From positions 8,264,537 through 8,328,536 of the forward strand of contig LR746274.1 in the NCBI GenBank assembly GCA_902729315.2: a stretch of DNA of 64,000 nt, read 5' to 3'. This document shows, one piece after another, positions 32,434-46,875 of the stretch; the first letter of the stretch is position 1, and every line of letters starts with the position of its first letter. This DNA comes from Spirodela intermedia (Eukaryota > Streptophyta > Magnoliopsida > Alismatales > Araceae). The position numbers and the translations under genes are program-made. A model generated the notes under the pieces. That model was not told the DNA's origin and made no database searches. It saw only the letters and a program-made list of their open reading frames with translations.

Positions 32434-35400
32434 TCAGCCATTATGAAACCTTTTCGCTGAGCTCAGACGGGCCTGTGCTCGTTCAACACTCGGTCTATGC
32501 TGCCGGAGCCTGTGCCACGGAGTCATTCGGCCAGCGGCATGCAGTCGTAGTTTTGCCAAATGTTTGTGCAACTCAGCCAGGTTGACGAGGGGCACGGTCG
32601 TTGGCCGTCCATGAGCACACTACACCAGAAAGCTGCATCATCATCCATGGCACAGAAGAAGCCTTGGCTTCCCACACATCAACCCAAGATAAAGACCAGA
32701 CACACCTGGAAACAGAGTGATGTTTCCTTGAGCTCATCCACAATGAGAGAGCATTCTGAGGGCAGGAGCGGGTCGCCGAACATGATAGCGCCTGTCATTT
32801 AGAAGAAACAACCGGTAAGTGCGGTCCCTCTGCCCCGAGCACTCCACATCTACCTCTGCAGGGAGAAGAGCGCCAGAAAACAGAGCACCTACCTCTGCAG
32901 GCCTTAAAATTGAGCACACGGAGGACCGAGGGCGGCATGCTCGACGTGCCATCCGTATCAGCAAGCTGGGAACAGTGGGAAAGGTTTAAGCAACGAAAAA
33001 AGAGGTTTTTTTTTTTCTCTCTCCTAGATGTGACCCAGAGTCGTCAGCCAGTGTAAAATTGATTGATGCCAGCTTAGGGGATGGAGGCGTATAGTGGCCA
33101 TTATTAATACCTCGAGCAAGATGGTCAAGGTTTAAATCACTTGGAGAGATGAGGGTCAAAGTATTGAAAAGATGCAGGAAACTAATACCTGCTCAAGATA
33201 TTCCAGAAGATCTTTGTCAGACAAGTTGATCCCCAGAATACAAGGCACCTGCGATGGACAATAATGACCAAAAGAGTTCATTATTACTCAAAGGACGTAT
33301 TTCAAGAAAAGTTTTATGGATTCCCAACGACCACCAAGAAGATTCAGGAATGCGATACAAAGAAACCATACATGCTATTTTGAGAAAGTAAAAAGAACAT
33401 GATTTCGGTAATCTAAACAAATTCTGAAGATCAATGGCATTCATAAAGGGAAAAAAAATGCTGGAAAACCATTTTCATAGCCCCTCAACAGTAAAACAGT
33501 TGGAATGATATTCCAAAAGCTAATATAGCGTATAATTGGCCACTACATTCACTTTTTCTTGTGATCTTTCTTGGAAAAAGAAACTGATATGACCTTAGAA
33601 TTCCTGAAAGAGAACTGATAAAGGCATGATCTTGGGTCAGTATTCAGCCAAGTATGCAGAAGTCAACGAAGACATATGGATCACCAAAGTGCAATGTTAT
33701 ATGATGAGAAGGGTTTTTTCCCTAGAGGGTAGATTAAATAAAACCTAGAAATACAGTCGATCCTAACAAAAGAATCAATAATTCCTCTTCCCTGAATCTA
33801 TAATCTCAAACACATGAATACAAGTACAGAGGTAACAAAACATTCACATGAGACAATCTATCAAAGAGGTTGGTGGTGATGTATGTTACAGCAAGAAGTG
33901 TGATGCTACATGACTTCTTCTTTAGTAGGCCCAGGTTCCTGCAGAAAAAAAACAAATGCCTGCTTATGGATCATAACAGAAGCAAGGGTAAGATCTAGGA
34001 AAATATAATCCATAAAGAAAGGAAGTTGGTTTTACAATATTGATATCATCGATTCTACTGTTACTGAAACCCTACCTTGCAAATGACCCTTCGCTCGAGA
34101 CATGGGAGCTGCATATCCAACCCCATTTCTTTATCTGATCTCCATAGTTCTGGACCAGCTGGAACCCAATCTCAGGAAGCACCTGTTGTTAACAACGATG
34201 AAAAGAAAACAAAACGGACATCTTATGAACAAAATGGTGACCTGTGGTAAAAACTGAACAAGAAATTATGCGCATAATAAAGACGATCAAATCGAATGAG
34301 AAACTTACAAGCTCCTGCTGTGAATCAAGGTAAGTGATGGAGCAGCCTTCGCCTGACATTACCTGCAGTTTCAATGATAACTTTGTGAAACATGAGAAAC
34401 AAAAAAGAAAAGTTAAGGGCTTTAAATAGGATAAACTAGACCTTCTTGCGCAATTCTTCCAAGCGGATTCGTTCATCAGCAGCATGCTGCGGTAAGTCAA
34501 AGCATTAATATTATTCAAATATTCAAGCCTTTAAAAACACGAGATAGCAAGCACGGCTATCTCCACTGAAGTGTGTAATGCTGATTACCCCCCACTAAAG
34601 TTTTTTTGCCAGTGGAAAAACCATTTGGTTATATTGCTTCAATGAACAAAGTAATCGGCATCATAAAATAATTCGTAACAAAGCTAAAAATGGGAAAAAG
34701 GGTACAACGATTTTTGCCTGTTTCTTGTGCATGTACAAATATTTCCATTATTATCACTGGCCCGGAACCAATGCTCAACTTGATCCCATACCCAAACTCA
34801 GATATGCATCTCAAACTCAGATATGCTCAATGTCAGATATGCCACTGACATTTTGATTTCAAAATTTGAATATTATCTTAATTAAAGTAATTACCATTTT
34901 TTGGTTCAATTTTTACGAAATATACAATGACTGAAAAGTTAATTGAAAGCAATCCCTACTAACTCAGAGTTAGATGCTACTTTCGTATCCTTCAAAGCTG
35001 AACATGGATAAAGTGAAAAGTATATTGTAACAGATCCACCGTTATCCAAGGATGTTTCTGTGGTTTAATTTAGTCTTCTGTGTACTGCCCCTTTATTATC
35101 TCTCTCTCTCTGTATATATATATATATAAGCTCTTCTTTTGTTATACTTGTATTTCCCTAACATGTTACTATATCAATATAAGCTACATCATATATGAAC
35201 TAGTTTGGGTCAGTGTCTATTCCATGTGGATGAAAAGCTGATTCTAATCAAGTGCAAGTTCGGTCAAGTTGAGCCCAGTCAACCTATATCGCAAGTGATC
35301 TATTTCTGTTCAGCCTCATCCAAATGTGGGTTAGCTGACCCACCAAATTGAGGATGAGCAAAAAATAAAGACTCATAATGCAAATATTCTTCAAGAGTTG

Positions 35401-38400
35401 ATTAACACGATTTTTTATTACTGAATATCAATCAATTAAAAATCCAAGGAGCCATACCTGGTCGATGGCAATAAGAACATCACCAGCTGTGGCAGGAATA
35501 AACTTCCGATCTACCTGCAGAAGAACTTTTGCATCTTGAAGTGTATCCCGGCTGACAGATTCAGGTACTAACGAATTTCCAGCAAGATGCAACATGCCAG
35601 ATGATATGTCAAGTATGTCATCATAGCTGGAATGTTTTTGTGCCCTATTACTGCCCTGCACTATGCAAGAATTTCACCGTGTTCAGAACCCAAGCACAAA
35701 ATTATCTACTATCTAAAATTTGAGTGAAATGTCAAGCTTGCCTGAACCACAGAAAAATGTAAAGAATCACGGGTTCGCCATTTAATAGTGTCTGAATTTG
35801 AATATTCCATCTCATCAGCTTCTGCACATTGAATTTAACAACTCATCAATGAATTAACATAGTTGATTTCAACCATCCACAAACTTCCTTGTCATTATGA
35901 ATCCAAATGATTCACCTTCATTGGATCCTCCATGGGCTTTTACTGCATTAAGTTCAATTACAGATTCTTTTTTTGCAAGCAAAGTACTATCAAGAAGTTC
36001 TGAGGAGGACGCATCAAGTATTGACTTAGTTTGCAGTTGTGATGTGCCGCAAGGTTGGGACAGATCCTCCAATACGCATCCATTCACTGGCCAATATAAT
36101 GCAAAAGGCAACTTAGGAGTTTTCCATAAGGGTCACAACAGATGCCTACCAGAGAAAACAAACCTGACAAAGCAGTTGCATCGTTGGGGCACTGAATATG
36201 TAAGGAGAGCTTTCTCTTGGACTTGTAAAATGGGGGAGCAGAGTGACTTCTTCGCCTTATGTTTTCCAGATGACTGAATTCACAATTTTTAATTTCATCT
36301 GTATTTGTCCTACCTCTCTGATTAGATTTTTGACCAGGCAGATCATGGGTATACATGTTACAATTGCTTTTGTTGTCTGTGGCTTGTAAATTAAATTTTA
36401 TCCAGAAGTGTTCTCCATTAACTTCGCCAGGTACAACTTTTCTGGATTTAATTTCCTTCGAAGTGTGCTGGTCATACACTGTTCTTTCGGGATTAAGGCA
36501 TAATGCATCATCATTACAGTTCACGGTTGGCAAAGCCTGAAATTTCCCAGAGACATTGAAAGATTTGGAATTTCTTTGTCCAGAAATCCAGGCCAAATCA
36601 TCAGCAGGCAGCAACAAGCTAGAGAGAGAGCCTGTGGATCCGTGAACTGGTTCTGAGTCGCTGAGCAGGCTTGAAAGGGTGTTTTCCATAACATGTTTGG
36701 CATTTAAACAAATATCAGTCTCCTCAGGACGATATTGTCCAAGATTATCTTCGCATATCCTATAATCAGTCCATAACCTATCTGGTTCCTTTTTCTCTAT
36801 GCCAGCTCCCATTAAATCAAAGGAACCCCTGAACTGATCCGTCCTTTCCATTGTGTCCCTAATGGAGCGGGAACTCTCACTATGGTTAAGAGCTCCCAGA
36901 GTAAATGGTCTGCAGGGAGAGACGTTGTTTCCTTTATTAAATCTAATTCCGGGTACTCTTCGAGCAGAGAATTTTTCCATGCTTTCTGGCGGACTTTCCG
37001 TAGAGAAAAATTGCTTTCCATATATGTCAAGGCTGTGACCACAGCGTGATAGAAATGGAACATTCCGCACATGACTTTTATTCTCATATGAATGACATGT
37101 TGACTTGCTGCCTGTCAATTCATTATTTAGGTCTTCTTCATCGTTTTTGACCAACTCCTTCCCCATTATTGGATAATCACCCTTTTCGCAACTTCTTCTA
37201 ATAAGATCAGACAATAGGTAACTTCCTCCTAAAAAACTGCTATCAGAAGCAAATAGATGGGCTTTATTCTCTGGAAAAATCATTTCATCACGTGAAAAAT
37301 CAGAAATTCTCCTTGAATCAAAAGCCTTCCTCTTATAGGAATCAACTTGATGACCAAAATTAGTCTCCCTTTGGAAAAAAATTATGTCAGCTGTGGTTTC
37401 ATACAATCCCCCATTTCTCTGATCATGACGAACACCACAATCTTCCTGTAACAATTCCACTGAATGTTCATATGTGAGGTCATCAAAGGAAATTCCTTTA
37501 CCATGAGAACGACAACCCTTTTCATCCAACTTAGAGGTTGTAGATATATCCGGAGCGTAAACACCTGCGAATCAAATTGTCCATTAAGTTTATGAAAGAA
37601 AATATATCATTAGAAACAACAGTGATAAATAGAAACCACTCACTTGAGTCATAATAATATTCATCAAAAAAATTAAGAAATGGCAATATATGATCGATGG
37701 TGCTGTTATATTATCCGATGTTTTAAAAATATAAGGAACTTTTAATGATCTTGATGGTGGGAAGTAACCACTATAAAAAACACAACTGCCAGACAGATTG
37801 TCAGTTAGCAAAAGCCAGCCTCAAACACTCATGAATTGTCATAACACAAGGAAAAGAAATACCCCTTTCTGACCTTGCAATGAACGAGATCAGAAGAAGA
37901 TTGAGAAAAGGATACTCAAAAAAAATTCTGAAAAAAAACGTAGTTTTGCTTAACCCATGTCAGCTGCAAATGTCGAATCTTCGAAAAAATTCTTTTGAAA
38001 AGTAGCCATAACCTACAATTTGAGTGAACCTTTGACAATGTCTTGAATGGAGGGTCTGAAACCATTTCGAAAAAGAACTGAACTAATAAACCAGTCACCA
38101 GTTCAACGTCATACGGAGTGGATGAAATCATCCCAAAAAATGAAAAGCATGACGCATTTGATAACATTCTAGCAAATTTTCTGAAAATTGATCATAAAGA
38201 GGTTTGCTGAAAGTGACTATACTAAGGCATGCTCCAAACTTCCAGTGATGTACCTGATTTACCTATGAAATTTTGGATTGAGTGAAGAAGATCTTAAATT
38301 TACTTCTGTTTTCTCCAGACGAATTGCTCATAAGAGGGCATGTGACGCGTTATAGCAATTTTCTTCTAAAGTTTCAAAATTCTAGAAGATTCGCCGTTCG

Positions 38401-41400
38401 CAGCTGGCACAGTTTAAGCAGAACTATTCACCCAATATTCCTATGACAATTAATGAAGGCAGGAATTTTTTTCCCAGACAAATCGGTTATTAGTCAATTG
38501 TACCAATTTAAATGCCCCTCCCCCCCTCCCACCCCCCGAATCGTCTGGGAATCACCCAATCCTATGTTTTTAAAATGAGTCAACTTGTCCTGATGATTAG
38601 CCAATGCTAGTTCCCTGCATTTATCCCAATGATCGCTCCTCAAAGCTCCTCCGTCCAGTTTCCTTTCAAGCGGATGTGCACTTTCGTTAACTGACCCGGC
38701 TGAAGCTTTTATTCTTCCACATTCCAAAATTGAATGCGGAGAGAAGTTATGGCCTCAAAAACACAATTTCCTCAATTGCTCCTTGGTGCCTTCCACAGGA
38801 ATTTTGAAGAAAGATCCATCAGATCTACCTTCCACCTGGAGTTAATGGGAACAAACTCTGGACTTCACCGTTTCTCAACCCACTTCTCTAAGACCTCCAA
38901 GTTATGATCTAAGGAATCCTCAAAGAATAAAACCTATAGCTTCTTACGGGTTCACATGCACATTCTGTAGTCATATGGATGATAGGAAGCCTCACAATAG
39001 AATTAAGAAGATCCCATCCTCTAGATATAACCTACGATTCCTCTCGAATCTTTCAATTGTCACAACCTTCTCCTCACTCGCAAACCTGTTTCATTTAATC
39101 CTCAGAGACTGACATCCTATCCACCTATGCCCTAACCTCCGCAGGAAAGTTTGATTGCAATTTTTCTGTGTCTGGCCTAATGACAACTTCTGAAAATCGA
39201 AAGTATGTTCCACGTGCTATGATTGGATCCTGTTATGCTTAACAATCATCTCTTCCCCAGAAGACCTTGATTTTACTCTTCCTATCATGTTGAGCAGAAC
39301 CCACTATTCCACTCGGGTAATAATCCTATTCTTATGGGTAACACCAAATGCATTATTACTAAGCCTAAAGAGACGAGGAAAACGGTGAAACCCTACCCCC
39401 TCACCATTAAAACCCAATTTCATTGCAGATTCTGCAGCATGTAAGCGAAAGAATATGCAGATGAGAGCACAATGTTTGATGGAAATCAAGCAGGTAAAGG
39501 TACTAAAAGGAAATCCATAATGTTCGTAAGCTCAAAAGGTTACAGCATAACTACCTCCTTGCTCAATTCCAGTTCCAATGCTCGAGCCACGTCTCTGCCT
39601 ATGGTGATTTCCTGTATGAAGTAGCAGATGAAGATAATATTTGAACATCATAAGCTCCGCTAGAGAGATTTTCGACTAAACTTGATCTTTGTTCACCTAA
39701 AAATGACCGTGCAGAAGTTCCCTCCCAGGAGTTCCAGACAGCTTGTTCAATAAAAGACAAAACAAAAGTCCAATCCTGGATAGGAAAAGAACACGGATTT
39801 CAGACAGAATATCATTGCACCCTTTAAAAAAGACTGACCAGATGAAAGTACTTAAGGGACAGATTTAACACCAGATTCAGTATCCCATATTTTGTGTAGT
39901 ATGAAACTATTTTCCGTAGAAGGTAAAATAATGAAAATTCTAACTACATTCTAAAAGCAACTGACAAACGGCCAAACCGGATTTTGTTTCCATGGAATAC
40001 GGTGGAAATTTTATTTGGTCGCAGCTGAATTGATTCAGTTATCGCAATGTTATTTTTTATATTATTTATGTTCTTCTGGAGGAAAAGGTGCTTGCTGCGG
40101 ACAAACAAACAACAGGCAAAAATGACTTTCTTCATAGTGACTTCAATCTACAGTGACTTTCTTCACTATAAGTTTCCAGTTTAATTCCTTCTCAATCAGG
40201 ATGGCAACAATATTCTATCTTAACCGTATGCATAGCATACCCAATCAAGATGCAGAGCATGCTTAGTACGATGCGACCAATCACTTCGTAGGCAGTAGCA
40301 ATCCGGGTTTATTCATTCCTAACGTTCGTAGATATCAAGTGTTTAGCAGACCAAGGTTATAACAGAGGTTTAATTGTCCTCCGTGGAAGAATGTAAAATA
40401 CAACCCTTGCAGTCAAGATCTCCAATGCTTGGGGCACATCTTCTGACAAGCTGACCACAACAACTACTAGTTCCTTGCTTTAGTAAAATCCACATAGCCA
40501 CCAAAAGAAGAGGTTCAAAATGAATGTAGGACTTCAGAATGTGCCTATGGTCATCCAAAGTATCTTCCAGCCATGTCTGAGAAGTTACATGCCAACATCA
40601 AACTTCTAATTTTCAAATTAGAGTCTGAATAGGGCACCTTGTCTTGTTATCTTTTGGATATCCAAACGACCAAGTACTCAATATTCTGCTTAATTAACCA
40701 AATCATATGGCACTCCTCTGCATGATGTCACTAGCCCCAGTAAATATCATCATTTAGCGTAGAGCAACCTCCCCTTCATCTCCTATTAAAGAGAAGGTAG
40801 TTTATCACCTATAGAAAGAGGAGCATCCCTCGGAACTCTCTTGAAAACACTAGTTCATTGACGCTTCTCACTGATTATCCATGCATAGCCTTCACAGAAC
40901 TCTGATGCACAATGCATTGAAGGAACGACTGTATCATAGCCATGCGCCCGCACCTTTTTTTAGTCAACATCTCAAATGCGTTTTACAGAATAAGGATTGC
41001 ATAGAACTGGGCTATCTAAATTAGTGACCTTTCCAGAACTAAGATGCATGGAAGATTCTTGAGTGTAGTTCCCAAGATTGTAAAATGAAATTAAATGTTT
41101 TTGCACAACAAACCCAGAGAGAATGATTCATCTAAAGTTGGCAAAAGATCCTTTCCGCTCATCTTCCAACCCCAAGTAACTCTTTCTTCCATCGACCAAA
41201 GAGAAAGGAAACATGGAATCACAAACCTTTCTTCACATGGTGCGAAGACTTTATCCCTAAATATGTCATAGTTTACCCAACAATAAATTGAACAAAGGTC
41301 AAAAGAGGAAAGACAAAGCAGGCAATACAATGTGCATACTGAAACACAACAAGGCAAAGATAAATGTGACCTTGAATTCAACAACAGTCTTTGAGGGCTC

Positions 41401-44400
41401 AAAAGTCAGATCGTAGCTTGATAAAGGACAAAGCAAATTCAACATATACACAGGATAACCTTGTGTCCGTTGTCTCTTCATATCATGGACTTCTGGTTCA
41501 CTCCTTGAATGTTCCAAGGACATAGGGAAACTAGAAGCTAAACTATTAATCAAGTTATGAACTGGACCTCTGCAAACAAACCTGGAGTTTATATCTGAAA
41601 AAGTAAAAGACAAACTTCGAAGATTCGTCTCCTGAATAAAGATAAATGAGACCAAATTTTCATTCATAAAAAGAACTGGAAGGATACAAAGATATTGGAA
41701 AGCCTGCAAAAAATAAACATAATGACTGAGATCCAATATAATTGATAATAGACCTAATAAGAAGTGAAGACAACGAAATCATGTGTACCTTCACGAAACC
41801 AGTGCCAGCTGGTCCTGACAAAAAACCATTTAGATCCAAGTGTTTATCCGAATAGCTAACCTCTCGTAGACAACTAGAAACCTCACTTCCAAAATAACTG
41901 GACACTAGAGGCAAAGGGGAAGATGAAGGAACCGTGTGAAACAGCTCATTTTCACTGCAATTAAGACGCCCCAAATGAGAAAAAAGGATCGTTAGACAGT
42001 GTAGGCTGATTCAATAACAAGATTTGGAAAGTGAAAAAACATCAGTGTCATCCCAAATCTTTCACAAATTGTAACAGCGAGAAGAGACTGAATGCTAATA
42101 TTAATCAAATCCCTAAATTTCATATAAATTTATTTTAAAATATATAAACATGTAATTGTAACCCTAATGCATTTTTGGCATCAAAACTGTAAAAACCGGG
42201 TTCAACTTCTGAAACTGTATAGAGTAGAACCGAATTGCGAAAGTAAGATACTAGTTTCTCAACCATAACAAGAACGCACCTCTGAAGATCAATTAAGTTG
42301 AATGAAACTTTTGGGTGGACAAGAGCAGCTTGGAGTAAGCATTTCTTTACTGAAAGCAAAACCTTCTTAGGGCTGCCAGAACCATTAGAGTAGAGAAAAG
42401 TAATTATCAAGTCTAAGTGTTCACACAGATAGCCATAAAAAACAAAAAAAACAAAAAAAAAAAATCATAAGTTTGACAAGATGAAAGAAGATAAGGCAGC
42501 TGAAACCTGGCCTGCATAGATTTTCTCCGAACTGGTTGATTGTAAAACAAGTCTCGAACAATGACTGCAAGACATTAGAGGTTTTCATCATTATAATTCA
42601 GCGTGGTAAAAAATTCAAATACCACAATGTGATAATCTAGGGAGTTTGAAGGGATATTTTACAACCAATATTATCTGTAGATGCAGTACTAAAGTAACAA
42701 ATAAAATTTTTGAAAGCGTAGCTGTAGTAGAAGTTTATACGATGGAATACATGAAAAATAATATTGCACTAAATAAAAAACTACTATCCTACACTGATAG
42801 AATTGATAGAATTCCCCTTTGAATTATTTCTCTCCAGCCATCTGCCACAAAGTGTTGGCAGCTGTCAAAGCCGATATTCCTCATGATCTCCTTGATGATT
42901 TTTACTGTGATTGTCTCTCACTGTTTTCCCAACACCAAGAGCTTAGTCATACTCATCAACGCTATCTACATTATTATATTTTACTCCTTCCGTAAATAAA
43001 TTTCAAGAATTAAAAGTTTGATTTCGTAAAAACATAGCATTAGCATTACCAGTAGTGCCAACATTTTGCCTGCTCTCTTCAATCCCAAGAAATAAGCAAT
43101 TCTGGCCCTTATGAGACAAGAATATAGTGTTAACAAAAGTCAATTCAAAAACCGTTTTCAAGTAAGATTTCACTTAAGGAGAAATACAGACTTTCATGAC
43201 TTTGCGATAAGCATTTGGTCTACCACGAGCTCTTGTAACAACTTCTAACAGAGAAATGTCAGAGAGGGAACTCAGAGCCTCTCCTCTTGAACCCAGTTGT
43301 CCACCATGATCATCCATGCCACAACGGTTACGAAGTTTAGATGTTACTGTTCAACAAGTTTAATCAAAACGAAAAGATCAGCCACGATGTCTACCTGAAA
43401 TACTAAACAGACATCCGAGAAATGCAATAAAATAAGTGGAAAATCTTAAGACCGAACAAAGATCATAAAAGTAAATTTTCAAATTAGTTCAATAATAAAC
43501 TACAAAATTCCTTCAGAAGAAAAAAATAGACCAGAAAGCAGTGAGTTGCAGTCGAGATTGCATGCTCATCCATAGCGTCAAGATAAGCTATGCAACCAAC
43601 CAAACACATATGAATTGAATGCATATGAGTAACCTTTCTCATTTCGTTTCAAAATTGCAAAAAAAAAAAGAATATTGATCGTTAGGGGTGCTGAATAAGT
43701 ACTAAGGAATCGTAACCTGTATAGGATAAATTAACCTCCTCTTTCTGACGAACAGAGGTTGAATGGCGTTTTCCGAAAAGAAACGCAAAGGAGTTTCACA
43801 AGATTTTCTTACCCCTGAAAGGAGAGTAATGACACCCCACAGCCTCTCCCACAGCAAAGACAATCTAGACTGAGGGCTTGGCGATATCAACCTTTCCAAC
43901 AACCTGGGGTGGAAGCTTTAATAGTGTGGTAGTCATTCCAGTGAAATTTTCTCATGGGTTTTGACAGGTCTTTGGAACATGAGGTCTGGACAAATATGCT
44001 TTTATTTGCTGGCAGAAACCTCAGTTCATATTAATATCATAAAAAAGCGCCTTATTGGCTAATTTCAATTATAGGTGTGGAAAAAATAGAACTTGAATGG
44101 GAAAAAAAACTATAGGCGAACAACAACCAAATCTGGATGTTGCGGAGAGCAATAGTGATGATATTGATCAGACACTGGGGGAACAGCATTACTTGTACAC
44201 CTGATCATCAAAAGATTTCGGATTATATTAAACTTGTATATACGGATAACGTACTTAATTTTTACTCCTGTCATCTTCTAAATTTGAAAAGTACAGACGC
44301 TAGGAGAAAGCAATCAGTTTTCTATAAAAAATAAAACAACAGACGAAGAATGATAGAATATAAAACGGACAAGTCGGTAGATGGACTGAAAAAAGAAAAG

Positions 44401-46875
44401 CAGAAATTCATAGGCTTGCACAACACAAAGAAATGTGGCAGCCATTTTCCGAAAAATGAGATGAGGAACAGGTATACTTGAGGGATTAATGCTTCACGTC
44501 TCAGATGGCAACATATTACGAGACGAGTAGTGGTCTAGGTTTTTGATCCTACATAAGACGAACTTTAATAAACTATCATGTTCCTCATGTAAAAATCAAA
44601 GAAATCTTCATGACACGAAAGTCAGTATTATCCACATGTGAAGTATATATAAATAAATAACCATATAAGATTCCATGAACAACATATAAAAAGATCTAAA
44701 AGAAGAAATAAATGACATAAAATCAGTACCATATCTTTCACCAAGAAGCGCCAATCCATCACGTGTAACACCAAATCCTGCAGGCATATGCACAAGTGCC
44801 CACATGATTCTCAAATACTACTCTGATAGCAACATTAAAAGTTCGCAACTCACCATTGTCTTCTACTTTAACATAAGATGCCCCAACATTCACACCGACA
44901 TTAACCTGAAAAGTTAAATTTGAAAATGATAGCACACATGAAATATCAAATTTAAGTTTCATATCAAATTGATAACTCATTTCACACATTCCTTCTTCGC
45001 CTGCATAATGTCATCAGCAAAATTTGTATATAAAGCGCAAAATTTGTACTGCATAATGTCCAGAAACGAAGCAAGTAAAATGTCTGCCACAAATTCATCA
45101 GCAACTGCATAGTCATTGGTCACTGATCCAATAAACAAGGAAGTTCAAATCGTCAACCTCATGGATCATCATTTGTAGACACTAGGAATGGAAAACTCAG
45201 TGAAAATGCAACATATGAAAAAAACTTACTCTAAGAGCCAATAATTTCATTAAATCATGTCTTTCAATAAGTTCAGTACACAAGGTTTAGCAATATTTTC
45301 TGTGACTTTGCACCTTCAAGGAGCCTTGGAATTTGCACCAACATTCTGAATACCTTGAACCAATTATTAAGAATTTTAGGCCAATTGGACTTTGCAGTGC
45401 CAGAAAATATTAGTTATGATTCTTTACCAAAGTGCATTAATCGAAGATAATCATCATATGTCGCATGTTAGGTCGTTGAAGGAATAGCCATACAATGTAA
45501 GAAAGAGACTGCAAGGCTTTATCTCACTCCACTTATAGTGAAACATGGACTTAAGGTGAACAAGTCTCCAGGCTGAATCTAGAGCCACTTCATGACCTTG
45601 GAAGAGATTTCACAGAACTATAATAGGGATTTAAGAATCGTGTCAGCCTCGTAAGCCATAAATAAGCAACTCTGCTTCTAGTAGTTGTGTAACTAATTGA
45701 CAGTCCTAGTACTTCTCCCTCTGTCGCCTCACATCTTCATCACCCCAGCAGAGATATAGACAGGGAAATCAAGTTGGACAATCCAGAAGTCTTGAATTGT
45801 TGGACACCATTATACTTCAAGTATTCACGTGGTTTGTTAATTTTTTGGTCAAATTACTAAAATAATGCATCATGAAAAGGCATCGTCAATTTTTTTTTAG
45901 GCACTTGTCCTCTAGGCCACATTTCTACATTACAGATGGAGAAGTTACCCTTAATAACAGACCCACAACCTCAGCGAGGTTGATATCTAGATAGGTGATC
46001 GAAAAGTCCAGTGGATCATCCGGTAAGAGCTTCGGGCCATGTGGAATCATTTTTCTGGTGGCACAGTTTTTTAAGTAAACAGGACAGTCATTCTTATATC
46101 TTCAAGAGTTAGAATGTGGATGACGAATTGTTCTCCTGAATAGTGGCATCTTCTCTCGATTTTGAGGGGTGGTTGTACGAATTGCTGTCATTGTCTGCCT
46201 CATCTTGTTCAGATGATAGGGATACATTATAGCAAAGAATGAATACTCACTACTCGATCCCTTTTCATGCGAATATATGATGAATATATAGTACGGTCCA
46301 CTTTCAAAAAAACAGATTCACTACACAGTCAATAGATCCAGATCAAATTCCATTCCAGGCCAGCTTCCTTTCTTCTTGGCGTGCTGCATCAAAAAACCTG
46401 GTTATGTACGACAACCTATTCACATGCCTTGAGTCAGTCTGTCATTTTCCGAATCTAATTGGGTGTAATAATATCTTGAGTTAAAATCTTATGATAGGGG
46501 AACAGTCTTATCAAAATGTCAGAAAGGGAATCACCCTGTTCCAATAAAGGAATAAAAAACACAGATAATCATCTCTCTATTTAACACCATCAAGCTCTAT
46601 AGTTACTAATCCTCACAAGCTTCACAGTCATTCAAATATAACATGATAAAAGAACGAATAAACGGAATGATATTGTTTTTCGTTTACCAAAGAATAAGAA
46701 TACAGGATATAGAAGAATATTCATAAATATCTGCCATTGACATCTTTACCTCGGTAGCACCTGCATCCAAACTATTCAATACCAACTCCTCCACAACTCT
46801 AGTTATGTCAAATAAAAAAACACTCGCTCGCAAGGAGCTATGGACAGATCCAGGCAAACACTTAATCTTCTTCAT
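32434..46875 (-). CDS. MLH3: DNA mismatch repair / meiotic crossover protein MLH3
   Basis: MLH3 pairs with MLH1 to make the endonuclease that resolves meiotic crossover intermediates. Coding exons: complement(46750..46875, 44854..44905, 44730..44777, 43192..43346, 43050..43107, 42507..42564, 42280..42372, 41789..41954, 41688..41703, 41371..41594, 39697..39775, 39555..39611, 36164..37564, 35916..36086, 35742..35821, 35458..35655, 34442..34486, 34309..34362, 34076..34182, 33890..33938, 33189..33248, 32893..32965, 32706..32791, 32434..32619). Total 3642 nt, 1213 aa. The GHKL ATPase motifs are VVEELVLNSLDAGAT (27-41), VEDNGFG (about 55-61), GSRGEAL (94-100, normally GFRGEAL) and GTTVIVRDLF (about 144-153). 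The endonuclease motif DQHAADERIRLE (993-1004) is intact. ACRGAIMFGD and CAHGRP (1153-1158) complete the C-terminal site. Residues 378-844 (exon 13) form the poorly conserved linker. One intron is GC-AG and one exon is only 16 nt. Confidence 0.96.
37565..39554 (-). other. Intron 12 of MLH3
   Basis: A 2.0-kb intron. The stretch 38490-39300 is less AT-rich than other introns and has a minus-strand open frame at 38494-38727, but I recognise no family. It could be an old insertion. Confidence 0.5.
39776..41370 (-). other. Intron 10 of MLH3
   Basis: A 1.6-kb intron with no recognisable gene or element; short minus-strand open frames only. Confidence 0.6.
44906..46749 (-). other. Intron 1 of the MLH3 coding region
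   Basis: An intron of 1.84 kb between the exon carrying GHKL motif I and the one leading to motif II. No gene is recognised inside. Confidence 0.7.

Noticed and set aside
36521-37087. Extra frames overlapping the large MLH3 exon
   Set aside because: They are alternative frames of the 467-codon exon; only one frame joins in phase with both neighbouring exons.
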